Assembly: GCF_001436645.1 (NCBI RefSeq)
Contig: NZ_AYZI01000007.1
Location: 40,843-104,842 of the forward strand
Direction: 5' to 3'
Source: Fructilactobacillus florum DSM 22689 = JCM 16035
GTDB lineage: Bacteria; Bacillota; Bacilli; Lactobacillales; Lactobacillaceae
DNA length: 64,000 nucleotides
This document shows, piece after piece, positions 22,379-30,957 of this stretch. The translations under genes and the position numbers were made by a program. The notes below the pieces were generated by a model. That model saw only the letters and a list, made by a program, of their open reading frames with translations. It was not told the origin of the DNA and ran no database searches. Position 1 is the first letter of the stretch, and every line of letters starts with the position of its first letter.

Positions 22379-23521
22379 TTAATTTTTTCCTGCGGTTTGC
22401 GGACCGAGCCCGCTGGCTTCTAATTCGGCCATGGCTTGTTGTAAATCAGCTGTCTGAATCAGTAAACAGCCTGAATAGCTGTTGGACAAGGCTGCCTGGC
22501 GGTAAGAGAAAATAAACTGCCAGTCTGGATGCTGCTCCCGCAACTCCAAGACCAGGGGAACCTGACGGCGCGTGAACGTCTGCATAATCACATCACGATA
22601 TTTTTTTACGGGTGAAATTGGCAACCCTGAAATGGCGCGAAGATGTTGGCGGTATTCATTAATATTCATTGCTAAATCAAACAAATATCCGGTGTTGGAT
22701 ACGGTTGTCTCAACCCCACAAACATACAGCGTCCCGGTGGCGGTGTAGCCAAAATTAATCTCATAGGTGCCAACATAGTCAACGTGTTGCCCGATTTCCT
22801 TTGTGATGCGCTGCATTTCTGCGACTAACTCGGCTTCAACGTCGTCCATAACAGTATAAATAGTACGCTGTCCCTGGGCAAAGGTCTTAATCACAACGGG
22901 CGGAAATTGTTGAATCTCCCCTTGCTGATCTTTCGTTGCGATTACTGCGAGAGACTGTTGAAACGGAACGACAGATTCCATTACAAAACTGCCAGCTTGA
23001 AAGTACTGCGAAGCCAACTGGATATCCGAACTTTGATGCAAGATAAAGAACGGATCCGTGCGGGTCATGCGGACGATGGGCTTCAAAACGGCCGGAAATC
23101 CCAAAGATGCCGTCGCTACTTGCATGTCATGTTCATCAACAACCGTCTCATAGGGAACACTATTAACATTCAACTGGTCAAAAAAGGCATGTTGTAGGCC
23201 TCGGTCCTGCACAATACTTAACAAATCATTCCCCTGCGGAACAATCGTAAACTGGCGCAAATAATCAACCATCGCAGCACTAAGTTCATCAGAGACGTAG
23301 GTCACCACCTGACACGCCTCACCAAAGCGGCGTAACTGGTCGCGGTCATCCCAACCACCGACCAAAGCCACATCAGCTTGACGCCGAATCTGACTATTAC
23401 TCTTTGTACTGTAGGTAACGATGCGTAACCCGGCATCACGAGAACAGTTAATGAGCTGGGTACTGCTAAACTCGTCACCCAAAATTCCAATCGTATCTCC
23501 TGGTTTCAAAACCGCCGTCAT
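22379..23521 (-). CDS. PurK-like ATP-grasp protein, divergent
   Basis: 380 residues with the PurK layout: a Rossmann-like N-terminus starting KPGDTIGILGDEF, a central ATP-grasp with GFPAVLKPI and YVGTYEINFGYTATG, and a C-terminal LRAISGLPI segment. True PurK (N5-CAIR synthetase) has GGGQLG, GYDGKGQ and EVAPRPHNSGH; here these are GDEFSST, a missing glycine-rich loop (IVRMTRTDPF) and ETTVSNTGY. The catalytic loop is therefore altered, and purE is not adjacent. It may have another substrate or a non-catalytic role. ATG overlaps the stop of the GH73 gene by four bases. Confidence 0.75.
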   Translation of the reverse strand: MTAVLKPGDTIGILGDEFSSTQLINCSRDAGLRIVTYSTKSNSQIRRQADVALVGGWDDRDQLRRFGEACQVVTYVSDELSAAMVDYLRQFTIVPQGNDLLSIVQDRGLQHAFFDQLNVNSVPYETVVDEHDMQVATASLGFPAVLKPIVRMTRTDPFFILHQSSDIQLASQYFQAGSFVMESVVPFQQSLAVIATKDQQGEIQQFPPVVIKTFAQGQRTIYTVMDDVEAELVAEMQRITKEIGQHVDYVGTYEINFGYTATGTLYVCGVETTVSNTGYLFDLAMNINEYRQHLRAISGLPISPVKKYRDVIMQTFTRRQVPLVLELREQHPDWQFIFSYRQAALSNSYSGCLLIQTADLQQAMAELEASGLGPQTAGKN

Positions 23522-24201
23522 CGTGTTTTCTCCTTCATCGCCATTTGATCATATTGATCCAAATGATATTTCTGAATAATGTTAATGATCTTTTGCGAAT
23601 AACTAGGATCCGTCGCATAACCAGACTGGCTCAACGCCAGGGCTGCTGCTTGATAGTCATCCGTCTGGACCACATTTTTATACTGTTCCCGATTCCAATC
23701 CGTGCCGTAGGCTAACAATTTAGCGTGCGCTGCAATCGATTCATCCCAGTTTTGATAGACACGAAACCGCCCCTTCACGAGACTCGGGGTTCCATTCGTA
23801 AACTCCGTCGTTTGCAACTCAACGTTGGGTTGATCTGGCTCCGCCTTAACCCCAAATAAATTATAGTATTTAGCTGCCAGTTCACTTTGGCCCCAATCTG
23901 ATTCTAAAATCGCTTGAGCCAACGTAATGCTTGGTAAAATGTTATAAGTTTGTTTAACTCGCATTGTTTCAGGCAGGAGCTTATTAATAAACTCCCGGTG
24001 CTGGCGACTCGTATTTTCATTACGATACGTTGGCACGTCTGGTTCACGCGCATAATTAAAAACAGCGAGTGCCGCCCCAATCAACAAGATGAGCAAAAAA
24101 AGCAGTCCATAACTGGTTAACTGCCCGGTTTGTACAATATTCTTTTTAGAGCTCGGTCGTCTACGCCGTTGGCGGGGACGCCTTCTTTTTTTATTTGCCA
24201 C
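23518..24201 (-). CDS. GH73-family glucosaminidase, membrane-anchored
   Basis: 227 residues from GTG 24201, chosen because CGAGG lies 6 bases upstream; the earlier in-frame ATG has none. A very basic N-terminus (KKRRRPRQRRRR) is followed by one membrane segment at about 35-55. The catalytic region has ITLAQAILESDWGQSELA with the acid Glu, and YYNLFGVKA, QNWDESIAAHAKLL and YATDPSYSQKI as in Flg/LytG-type N-acetylglucosaminidases that cut peptidoglycan. It lies outside the membrane, anchored by its N-terminus. It has no cell-wall binding repeats. It overlaps the PurK-like gene by four bases. Confidence 0.9.
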   Translation of the reverse strand: MANKKRRRPRQRRRRPSSKKNIVQTGQLTSYGLLFLLILLIGAALAVFNYAREPDVPTYRNENTSRQHREFINKLLPETMRVKQTYNILPSITLAQAILESDWGQSELAAKYYNLFGVKAEPDQPNVELQTTEFTNGTPSLVKGRFRVYQNWDESIAAHAKLLAYGTDWNREQYKNVVQTDDYQAAALALSQSGYATDPSYSQKIINIIQKYHLDQYDQMAMKEKTR

Positions 24202-24228
24202 AACAAACCTCGGTTGCATTCGATATGG

Positions 24229-24257
24229 TTAAATTGTACTACAAAATAGTGTAGAAT
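24229..24257 (+). promoter_or_regulatory. candidate promoter for the DUF2187 gene
   Basis: TTAAAT (24229-24234) and TAGAAT (24252-24257) are spaced by 17 bases and lie 50 bases before the TTG start of the gene. The -35 is weak. Confidence 0.4.
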
Positions 24258-24307
24258 TAACATTAGTTAGATTCCAACCAACGGAAATGAAAGGGAGGCG
24301 TATAATT

Positions 24308-24580
24308 TTGCCAAAAAAGAATGATGAACTAACCGAAACTGAAAAATCGCCCTTTGGAATTGGCGACGAAGTCAGCTTTGAGCTCCAAAAGGAAACCTTT
24401 ACTGGTCTGATTGAAAAAGCATATAAAAATGCCTTTCTCGTAACTTTTGAGACTGATGATGCTGATATCATTGATAGCTACCATAATAAAACGATCGTGA
24501 ATTGGAAAGATCTCACCATGATCAAGGCTGCGCCACATCCAAAGCAACCAGCAACTGACGAGCATGATGCCGCCGAATAA
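24308..24580 (+). CDS. small DUF2187-family protein
   Basis: 90 residues. The core IGDEVSFELQKETFTGLIEKAYKNAFLV followed by YHNKTIVNWKDL matches DUF2187, a small KOW/SH3-like barrel found in Firmicutes; the biochemical role is not known to me. Start TTG 24308 is preceded by GGGAGG at 9 bases; the upstream in-frame ATG would place this site inside the gene and has none of its own. Single gene between a divergent GH73 gene and a terminator. Confidence 0.8.
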   Translation: MPKKNDELTETEKSPFGIGDEVSFELQKETFTGLIEKAYKNAFLVTFETDDADIIDSYHNKTIVNWKDLTMIKAAPHPKQPATDEHDAAE

Positions 24581-24591
24581 ATAATTTCAAT

Positions 24592-24630
24592 AAGTCCTTG
24601 TCTACGAATAACGACAAGGGCTTATTTTTT
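24592..24630 (+). terminator. intrinsic terminator after the DUF2187 gene
   Basis: An 11-bp stem (24592-24602 with 24613-24623, one G-T pair) with a 10-nt loop is followed by a run of T. Confidence 0.85.
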
Positions 24631-24673
24631 ATAGGTGGTCAAATCATCCTGCTAGACCGATTACCATAAACAA

Positions 24674-25612
24674 CTAAATAATAAAATTATTTATGAAAAA
24701 CACCAACGGAATCGTCACCAGGCACAAGATGGTCGAACAGCTCATTAGTGCAATTGCGGGAGCTGGGTCGTGGCGGGCTTGTAGTGAAAACAGTACGACT
24801 AATCCGGCGACGGGGCAGGCTGCCATAACTACACTAGTATTTAGTGCTGTTCCCGATAACCCCACCAATCGAAATAATCCGAGCGCTAACAAAGGATAAA
24901 GCAAATTGCGCAACAGCAAACTTAGTCCGAGGGACCAATTAAATAGCGTCCGATGCAACTTGACATGTGCCAGACTATTCCCAATCACTAGCATGGCAAG
25001 CGGCGTATTAAGGGAGCTAACGTAGCCTAGGACACTCCCCAATGAGCCGGTTATTTTAATTTGCAGAAAGAAGAAAACCAGTCCTAGCAAAATTGCTAGA
25101 TTGTTGGGATTTAGACAAACTTGACGCCAGTCAATCCCGGGGTGCAGATGGTCCGCTGGCTGAAACATGGCGACCCCGTAGGTCCAGTTAAAGAGATTAA
25201 AGGCTGCCAACGCCACCACCGCATAAAACACACCAACGGGACCAAATAGCGCTTGAATTAACGGAATTCCCATAAAACCGGCATTGGAAAAGATGCTCCC
25301 ATACTGGGCAATCAGTCGCAAATTCGCATTTCCCACCTTGCAAAACAGCGCGTGCGATATGATCATTTCTGCTCCATACAGGATGATAACTGCTACAAAG
25401 GCCAGGAAAAATTGCCGTAGCCGACTCGCTGAATATGGTGCTTGAAAGGCAACTATGATCAGACATGGAGAAACAATTTCAATCAAGATAGAGGTCAAGT
25501 CACGGGACGTCTGTGGCTTCATCAAATTAAGCCGCCCAATTAAGAAACCAACAAACATTAGTCCAAACAAGATGATAATTTGGTTGGCAAGCTGCGTAAT
25601 GTTCACTAACAT
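24674..25612 (-). CDS. AEC-family transporter (auxin efflux carrier fold)
   Basis: 312 residues and about ten hydrophobic segments spread over the length. It begins LANQIIILFGLMFVGFLIGRLNLM and contains SNAGFMGIPLIQALFG in the middle and LGLFRLVGLSG near the C-terminal crossover, as in bacterial AEC permeases. Characterised relatives in lactic acid bacteria export or exchange organic acids such as malate, but no substrate can be read from this sequence. Monocistronic on the minus strand, downstream of the SPFH-gene terminator. Confidence 0.88.
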   Translation of the reverse strand: MLVNITQLANQIIILFGLMFVGFLIGRLNLMKPQTSRDLTSILIEIVSPCLIIVAFQAPYSASRLRQFFLAFVAVIILYGAEMIISHALFCKVGNANLRLIAQYGSIFSNAGFMGIPLIQALFGPVGVFYAVVALAAFNLFNWTYGVAMFQPADHLHPGIDWRQVCLNPNNLAILLGLVFFFLQIKITGSLGSVLGYVSSLNTPLAMLVIGNSLAHVKLHRTLFNWSLGLSLLLRNLLYPLLALGLFRLVGLSGTALNTSVVMAACPVAGLVVLFSLQARHDPAPAIALMSCSTILCLVTIPLVFFINNFII

Positions 25613-25687
25613 CTTCCTTTCTACACTAAAATTACATTAAGTTCATCATAGCTGATTTTGGCAAGTGGTGGCGAAAATTTTTCCAAT

Positions 25688-25710
25688 AAAAAAAGCATGC
25701 CGAGGCATGC
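25688..25710 (-). terminator. intrinsic terminator after the SPFH gene
   Basis: Stem GCATGCC/GGCATGC (25695-25701 with 25704-25710) with a very short loop, followed by seven T on the minus strand. Confidence 0.8.
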
Positions 25711-25729
25711 CTGCTAAAATCTGCAAAAA

Positions 25730-26587
25730 CTATTTCTTTTTGGGTGCTGGCTGTTCGTGCAACAACTTACTAAAAGTTGCTAGTTGCCCATACTCAGCGT
25801 TGTCTTGATTGGGGACAATAATTAGGTTACCTTGCTGACCGGCTTGCTTGATCGCTTCAATCGACTGTGCGTTAAAGTACTTCGGATCAGCACTCGCCAA
25901 GGCTGTTTGCAACTTGTCAATCTGGTACCCCTGCGCATCGGCTTGGATCTTCGTGGCATATGCTTGCGCGTCTGCATGAATCTCCGTCTGTTGCTTATCG
26001 GCCTTAGCCGTTGCAATTTTTGCCGCATTTTTAGCTTCGGTACTTAACCGAACTTGTTCAGCATCTCCTTGGGCGGCCGAAATCGTTGCCTGCTTGTTCT
26101 TAGAAGCCGTGATCTGGTTCTCCATGGCCTCACTAACCCCTTTTGAAGGGGTAAGATCGCCGATTTGAACCCGCTCCACCATGACTCCATAGGTGTTAGT
26201 TAAATCACCGATATTTTGCATCAACTGGTTGTTAATTTTATCCGTTGAATTTAAAACTTCGTCTAAATCCATACTACCGATAATATCTCGCAATGTTCCA
26301 CTTACCTGATAGGCCATTGATTGGATCGAATTACTATTTCCAAAGGTGTACCGTTCTGCATTCGTAATCCGGTAGTTTAGCGTGACCTGAATGCTGATGC
26401 TGGCATTATCACGAGTAATCCCCGTTTGTACCGGTAGGGCTAAAGGTTGTGACTGTAAACTAATGGTGCGTACCCTTTCAAAAAACGGAATGTAAAAGTG
26501 CAACCCGCTTTCGAACTGGCGCGAATATTTCCCTAAAAATGTAACCAAACCAACGTTGTTTTGTTGAACAATCTTAATTCCCAGCAT
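25730..26587 (-). CDS. SPFH/Band 7 (stomatin-like) protein
   Basis: 285 residues. The Band 7 domain covers about 5-180 (NVGLVTFLGKYSRQFESGLHFYIPFF, then ITRDNASISIQVTLNYRI and GSMDLDEVLNS). It is followed by an Ala/Gln/Lys-rich coiled coil (about 180-235). There is no strong transmembrane helix; such proteins associate with membranes peripherally and form large cages or scaffolds. ATG 26587 has AAAGGAG 6 bases upstream. It overlaps the end of the small upstream gene by 14 bases, so the two are probably cotranslated. Confidence 0.93.
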   Translation of the reverse strand: MLGIKIVQQNNVGLVTFLGKYSRQFESGLHFYIPFFERVRTISLQSQPLALPVQTGITRDNASISIQVTLNYRITNAERYTFGNSNSIQSMAYQVSGTLRDIIGSMDLDEVLNSTDKINNQLMQNIGDLTNTYGVMVERVQIGDLTPSKGVSEAMENQITASKNKQATISAAQGDAEQVRLSTEAKNAAKIATAKADKQQTEIHADAQAYATKIQADAQGYQIDKLQTALASADPKYFNAQSIEAIKQAGQQGNLIIVPNQDNAEYGQLATFSKLLHEQPAPKKK

Positions 26588-26912
26588 GATATTCTCCTTT
26601 AGTGACAAGATAAACTTTTTGTTCGGAAACTTCAGCAACGACATAGCTCTGTTGAGCTATCCTTTTAGTGCCGACCAGTTGATAGAAATATAGTACTCCG
26701 TTTAATTTAACTAGCCCATCGGGTTGAAGCGCGCTCCCTTGCACCTCGGTGCCCACCAAATCTGGCATCCCAATGAGTGGCGGGCGGGCAAAATGCTGCG
26801 CAATGATGGACTCAATCTCAGTTGCTACCGAGATTCCCTTGGCACTGGCAAGCAAAGTCAACGTATGCATCTCTTCTGGAGCTAAATTAATAGTAACTGC
26901 TTGCTTTTTCAT
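26574..26912 (-). CDS. small protein with ribbon-helix-helix-like N-terminus
   Basis: 112 residues from the second of two adjacent ATGs; AAGGA is 5 bases upstream. Residues 1-40 (AVTINLAPEEMHTLTLLASA then VATEIESIIAQHF) have the strand-helix-helix pattern of Arc/CopG-type DNA-binding proteins. Residues 50-112 look like a small beta barrel (LVKLNGVLYFYQLVG, SYVVAEVSEQKVYLV). I do not recognise a named family. Overlap with the SPFH gene suggests they act together. Confidence 0.6.
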   Translation of the reverse strand: MKKQAVTINLAPEEMHTLTLLASAKGISVATEIESIIAQHFARPPLIGMPDLVGTEVQGSALQPDGLVKLNGVLYFYQLVGTKRIAQQSYVVAEVSEQKVYLVTKGEYHAGN

Positions 26913-27005
26913 CATATTCCTTAACAAATTCTAAAATGTAATCATGAGTTTATCTTAACAAGTTTTGGAGCCTAACACAACTAGCAATCCAGTATCTCAC
27001 GATCT

Positions 27006-28817
27006 TTATTTCCGATTGCGCCACCAGAGTCCAGTAACACCGACAAGCATAACTATTCCAACTAATCCTACGACGATAGTTACTGGGGCTGCCCCGGTTT
27101 GTGGTAATCGCCACCAATGTTTAGTTCGCCGGGGTGCCCGAGTCTGCTGGGGATGTTTTTTTGTTGAAACCTCCGTTAAGGAATTATCGATTGTTTCTAA
27201 TAATGATTCAGGAACCTGCAAAAGCCCTGGTTTCTGATTACCAGGCTCATCTGTTGGCGTTGGCGTTGGTTCTGGTTTGAAAGGATCGCTTGCCAGTTGC
27301 TCATATTGATAAATGATGGTTTGCTCGTCACTAGTAAATTTACCCAGCTGCGAACCCTGCACCGTCCGCAATTTATAATTCGGAATCTCGCAAGCAGTTG
27401 TCTGATAGTCAGTTCCCACCTGACCAGTAAGTGTCAGTGGTGGTAATAAGTCTTGCCCGTGAGCATCCTGATACTTCACGGTAACCGTTCCCTGGTCAGC
27501 CTGCTGCTTCGTATAAACATACGTCACGGTTTGGGGTTGCTCACTAAACTGACCGGTTGTATTTCCCGCAACCTTTTTTAGTTGATAATCAGGAAATTCC
27601 TTAGCAGTCGTTTGATAATTCTGACCCACTGATCCAGTTAAAGTTTCCGCTGGAGCCAAATCATCGCCGTTTTCGTCCCGATAATACACGGTTACTGGCT
27701 GCCCGGCATCTGGTTCAATTGTAATATAATTTGCAAAAATATTATTTCCCTGCTGAAAACTATTAACGCCAGGTGGGGTCGGCAAATCAAGATTTCCGTT
27801 AAACCTAACACTCAAAGATGACAGCTGGGAAAACTGTGATTGAGTAAGCGGTTGATCAGTTTGCCAACCATCATCCGTTTCTTTAAGTTCTCCGCTAATG
27901 TCAAGACTTCCTAAATCATATGCAAGCTTGCCCATCCAAGATTTTTCTCCATTAAAAAGCGTCCCAATCCCGCGCAATTGATCAGCCGGAATAGTTAGCA
28001 GATGGGTTTGCTGATCATAATGTAAAGACGATCTGGGAATCTCATAGTAGCGACTTCCCCATTTCTGTAGACTAATATCAATATCCATCCCTTGTAGGTT
28101 CATAGTGCCCAGTGGAGAAAAATCAGAGATTTTATTTTCCGACAGATCCAGCTTGGTCAGTGGAGAACTAGCCTTGATAGCTGGAAGCGCTGCAATCGAA
28201 TCAATATTGGTACCCTCGATGGTTAGCGATGTCAGATTGGGTAAACCCATCATTTTCTCAAAAATTTGATTATCGATTTTTTGATATTCGTATCCAGGTG
28301 CAGCCGTAATTAATTGGTAAAGCGCCAACGTATCTAAATTAGTTAGCTTAGAAAAGTCCGGCATGCGTTCACTAGGTACGAAAATACCTGAAATTTCTAA
28401 ATTCTGTAAACTAGGAATGTCAGCTATCTTACTCAAATCAATGTCATCGGGAGCTCCGTCAGAAGCCAAAGCAGCAGCAATATTTAGTCGATTTAAATGA
28501 TTTAAATACTGAATCCCTTCAAAGTTTTGGGGCAATTGTTTAATTTTTCCTCCCCAAATTGGGATTTCGAGGTAGCTAATCGTGGCTAAATCACCAACCG
28601 TTACCGCTTCAACTGGTTTATCAAGACGCTCAGCTAAAATTTGTTGGAAGGTTTGATCAGGTACGACGGCTGTCATGGGAGTCTGATCGGTAATTTCACT
28701 TGCGTTTTGAGCTACAACTTGATTGGCCTGTACAACCAGTGGTTGTCCAATGATTCCCGTAACTGCTAACAAAATTCCGATAATAAGGCTCAATTTCAAA
28801 TTTGGTTTGTTTTGCAT
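27006..28817 (-). CDS. LPXTG-anchored surface protein with leucine-rich and MucBP repeats
   Basis: 603 residues. The signal peptide spans 1-32 (cleavage near VQANQ). Residues about 95-260 hold leucine-rich repeats (IPSLQNLEISG, LTNLDTLALYQL, LPNLTSLTIEG, LTKLDLSENKISDFSPLGTM). Two MucBP repeats follow at about 365-500, each starting with VTVYYRDENG or VTVKYQDAHG and ending in a TYVY/IIYQY strand. After a Pro/Thr-rich linker the C-terminus has LPQTG, a hydrophobic helix and WWRNRK, the sortase A sorting signal. MucBP domains bind mucin-like glycans in gut lactobacilli, so an adhesin role is inferred. GGAGAT precedes the ATG. No sortase gene is in the window. Confidence 0.93.
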   Translation of the reverse strand: MQNKPNLKLSLIIGILLAVTGIIGQPLVVQANQVVAQNASEITDQTPMTAVVPDQTFQQILAERLDKPVEAVTVGDLATISYLEIPIWGGKIKQLPQNFEGIQYLNHLNRLNIAAALASDGAPDDIDLSKIADIPSLQNLEISGIFVPSERMPDFSKLTNLDTLALYQLITAAPGYEYQKIDNQIFEKMMGLPNLTSLTIEGTNIDSIAALPAIKASSPLTKLDLSENKISDFSPLGTMNLQGMDIDISLQKWGSRYYEIPRSSLHYDQQTHLLTIPADQLRGIGTLFNGEKSWMGKLAYDLGSLDISGELKETDDGWQTDQPLTQSQFSQLSSLSVRFNGNLDLPTPPGVNSFQQGNNIFANYITIEPDAGQPVTVYYRDENGDDLAPAETLTGSVGQNYQTTAKEFPDYQLKKVAGNTTGQFSEQPQTVTYVYTKQQADQGTVTVKYQDAHGQDLLPPLTLTGQVGTDYQTTACEIPNYKLRTVQGSQLGKFTSDEQTIIYQYEQLASDPFKPEPTPTPTDEPGNQKPGLLQVPESLLETIDNSLTEVSTKKHPQQTRAPRRTKHWWRLPQTGAAPVTIVVGLVGIVMLVGVTGLWWRNRK

Positions 28818-28994
28818 AAAAAAATCTCCATTTAATCGCCTACAACTAATTTATAATTAATATCTTAAGATAATACTTTAAGTGTAAAGTAAATCAAGTT
28901 TCGAGTAAAGACTTTCATATCAACTTAGGAGCAATCCACAAGCATAGTGGTCAATTAATGGTTTCAAAGTTTTATAAATCAAACCACTTCACTT

Positions 28995-29029
28995 AAAAAA
29001 GCATCCGTCCACATCAAGAACGAATGCTT
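28995..29029 (-). terminator. intrinsic terminator of a vanished minus-strand gene
   Basis: Imperfect stem AAGCAT-C-CGT / ACG-A-ATGCTT (28999-29008 with 29020-29029) is followed by six T on the minus strand. No intact minus-strand gene lies immediately upstream; the only candidate is the tiny frame at 29070-29087. Confidence 0.6.
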
Positions 29030-29069
29030 AAATAAAATCGATAATCTTATTTTATCTTGTCAAAAATTT

Positions 29070-29087
29070 TCAGATTATCTTGCTCAT
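29070..29087 (-). pseudogene. scar of a deleted divergent gene (start region only)
   Basis: A perfect ribosome binding site TAGGAG (29095-29100) lies 7 bases before ATG 29087, but the frame stops after five codons (MSKII). A terminator follows within 45 bases. Promoter-proximal and terminator ends remaining with almost nothing between them suggest an internal deletion. The rest of the 397-base gap (28818-29214) holds the promoter regions of the flanking genes and no other gene I can see. Confidence 0.35.
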
Positions 29088-29126
29088 TTTAATACTCCTA
29101 AAAATCGATAGATAATATTCTAACAA

Positions 29127-29155
29127 TTTATTTTAACATACTAACATGTTAGTAT
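29127..29155 (+). promoter_or_regulatory. promoter with an 18-bp palindromic operator
   Basis: TTTATT (29127-29132) and TAGTAT (29150-29155) are spaced by 17 bases. The perfect palindrome ATACTAACATGTTAGTAT (29138-29155) covers the end of the spacer and the whole -10 box, the position at which a dimeric repressor such as a TetR- or PadR-type protein would block RNA polymerase. It serves the gene at 29215. Confidence 0.6.
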
Positions 29156-29214
29156 TTGAGTATCATCAAAACGAATTAACTTTTACATATCGATCACTTA
29201 AAGGAAGTTGAACC

Positions 29215-29991
29215 ATGTCACAAACACCAAAGCAAACCATTTCAATTAAAACCAGCAACGATTCACCCCAAAAGCAATATTCCACCAAACAAGTTTCACT
29301 AGAAACGATTTTAAAGGGAGGAAACTTTGAAGTTACTCCGGAAGAATATCAAGAAATCAAGCAAATTGCCGAACAAAACCCTGATTTCAACGTAAAAATG
29401 ATCAATGACCAACCTACGCCAGATACTACTAATCAGCAAGAAAGTACCAATAGAGCGACTAATAACACAACTAAATTAGAAGAACCATCCCCCCAAAAAA
29501 AGAAGAAAAACTTGAAAGAGATCCTTTGGATTGGATATTTAGTATTATTTCTCTATTCCGTGATCTCTAGAATAGACTTCGGTAAATTTTTCAATATTAT
29601 TTCCGGTGGTCCCAACGGTGAATATTACGTGATGGCGATAAAATTTATCAAAAATCACATGTTAGGAATGAATTTTAAAATCTTTCCGTTCGTCATCTTT
29701 GGAATTTGGTTCTTGCATTCAAAATATAATCCTTGGCGAACGTCAGCAACCATCAGATTACTCAATAATCTAGTGACCATTGGACTCCTCATATGGTCAC
29801 TACCCTTTGTCCTTTACTATGGTGGTTGGCTCGTTTTAATTTGCTTGTTTATCTTATTCCAAGGACTCTTTGCTTGGGCAACTCCTTGGTTTGGATATTG
29901 GATTGGTGACCATCGCTATCATGGCTATTATTACAATCGGTTTGATGATTATAATCCTTACGATGATTACGATGATCATGATTACTATTAA
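29215..29991 (+). CDS. multi-pass membrane protein with Tyr/Asp-rich tail, unknown function
   Basis: 258 residues. A hydrophilic N-terminus of about 100 residues (Gln/Asn/Thr-rich, with VSLETILKGGNFEVTPEEY) is followed by four hydrophobic segments (about 101-118, 145-163, 185-203, 204-225). The C-terminal 20 residues are almost only Tyr, Asp, Asn and His (NRFDDYNPYDDYDDHDYY). AAGGAAG lies 7 bases upstream of ATG. I do not recognise the family. The acidic aromatic tail could bind metal or a partner protein; this is speculation. Single gene between a palindromic operator and a terminator. Confidence 0.7.
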   Translation: MSQTPKQTISIKTSNDSPQKQYSTKQVSLETILKGGNFEVTPEEYQEIKQIAEQNPDFNVKMINDQPTPDTTNQQESTNRATNNTTKLEEPSPQKKKKNLKEILWIGYLVLFLYSVISRIDFGKFFNIISGGPNGEYYVMAIKFIKNHMLGMNFKIFPFVIFGIWFLHSKYNPWRTSATIRLLNNLVTIGLLIWSLPFVLYYGGWLVLICLFILFQGLFAWATPWFGYWIGDHRYHGYYYNRFDDYNPYDDYDDHDYY

Positions 29992-30001
29992 TCTATAATA
30001 C

Positions 30002-30046
30002 AAAAGCAGTAGCTACATTCGTTATGAATGTAGATACTGCTTTTTT
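30002..30046 (+). terminator. intrinsic terminator after the membrane protein gene
   Basis: Long stem of 10 plus 7 bp with a 2x2 internal mismatch (30002-30020 with 30026-30044) and a 5-nt loop, followed by T residues. Confidence 0.9.
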
Positions 30047-30066
30047 GGAAGCAAACAATGATTAAT

Positions 30067-30094
30067 AAAAACACCCATGCCAAATGCATGAGTG
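30067..30094 (-). terminator. intrinsic terminator after rpsI
   Basis: Stem CACTCATGC/GCATGGGTG on the minus strand (30072-30080 with 30086-30094, one G-T pair) with a 5-nt loop and following T tract. It ends the rplM-rpsI transcript. Confidence 0.85.
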
Positions 30095-30107
30095 CCAAAA
30101 TAAAATA

Positions 30108-30500
30108 TTAACGTTTTGAGAATTGACGTGCTTTCCGGGCTTTTTTCAAACCTGGTTTCTTTCGTTCTTTCATCCGTGAGTCCCGGGTTAATAAGCCGGC
30201 ACTCTTTAATGCTTCACGGAAATCAGGGTCAACATCGAGCAATGCTCGTGCAATCCCTAACCGAATGGCTCCAGCTTGTCCAGAGAAACCACCACCGTTA
30301 ACGTTTGCTAGGGTATCGTAATTTCCTAGTGTTTCCGTTGTGTTGTATGGTTGTAAGATTACTTCACGTAAACTTGGAAATGGAATGTAATCTTCCACGT
30401 CACGACCATTAATGACAACTTTACCAGTACCGGGAACTAGACGTACCCGCGCAACTGAATCTTTCCGGCGACCTGTGCCGGCATATTGTACTTTAGCCAA
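30108..30500 (-). CDS. rpsI: 30S ribosomal protein S9
   Basis: 130 residues, full length. [16 protein letters not shown] opens the protein and the basic C-terminus ends in [12 protein letters not shown], whose final Lys-Arg reaches the P-site tRNA in the ribosome. It follows rplM by 13 bases, the usual pair. Confidence 0.99.
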   Translation of the reverse strand: MAKVQYAGTGRRKDSVARVRLVPGTGKVVINGRDVEDYIPFPSLREVILQPYNTTETLGNYDTLANVNGGGFSGQAGAIRLGIARALLDVDPDFREALKSAGLLTRDSRMKERKKPGLKKARKARQFSKR

Positions 30501-30513
30501 TTGAGTTTCCTCC

Positions 30514-30957
30514 TTAAATTAGATGGTTAATATCTAAAACTTCAGGTTGTTGGGCAGCTTGTTGATGATCAGCACCAGCGTAAACATGCAATTTCTTTGC
30601 AATTTTACGACCTAAAGTTCCGTGAGGAAGCATTCCTTTAACAGATTGCTCAATTAACTTGTCTGGTTTTTCATCGCGTAACATGCCAAATGATTCTTGT
30701 TTAATCCCACCAATGTATTGCGTGTGGTGGTAGTGCATCTTGTTTTTAGCTTTGTGACCCGTCAAAGCTACCTGAGCAGCATTGATGATAATCACATGAT
30801 CACCACAATCAACGTTGGGTGTGTAAGTGGTCTTATTTTTACCGCGTAAAACGGTTGCGGTGACGCTTGCTAGCCGACCCAAAGGGATCCCAGCTGCGTC
30901 AATCAAATACCATTTGTGTTCAATTTCACCGGGCTTAGCCATGTATGTTGTACGCAC
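30514..30957 (-). CDS. rplM: 50S ribosomal protein L13
   Basis: 147 residues from GTG 30957, which gives the standard start [11 protein letters not shown] and has GGAGG 8 bases upstream; a longer frame starting 36 bases earlier lacks a ribosome binding site. It contains the family motifs [16 protein letters not shown] and [12 protein letters not shown]. Early-assembling 50S protein. First gene of the rplM-rpsI unit with its own promoter. Confidence 0.99.
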   Translation of the reverse strand: MRTTYMAKPGEIEHKWYLIDAAGIPLGRLASVTATVLRGKNKTTYTPNVDCGDHVIIINAAQVALTGHKAKNKMHYHHTQYIGGIKQESFGMLRDEKPDKLIEQSVKGMLPHGTLGRKIAKKLHVYAGADHQQAAQQPEVLDINHLI

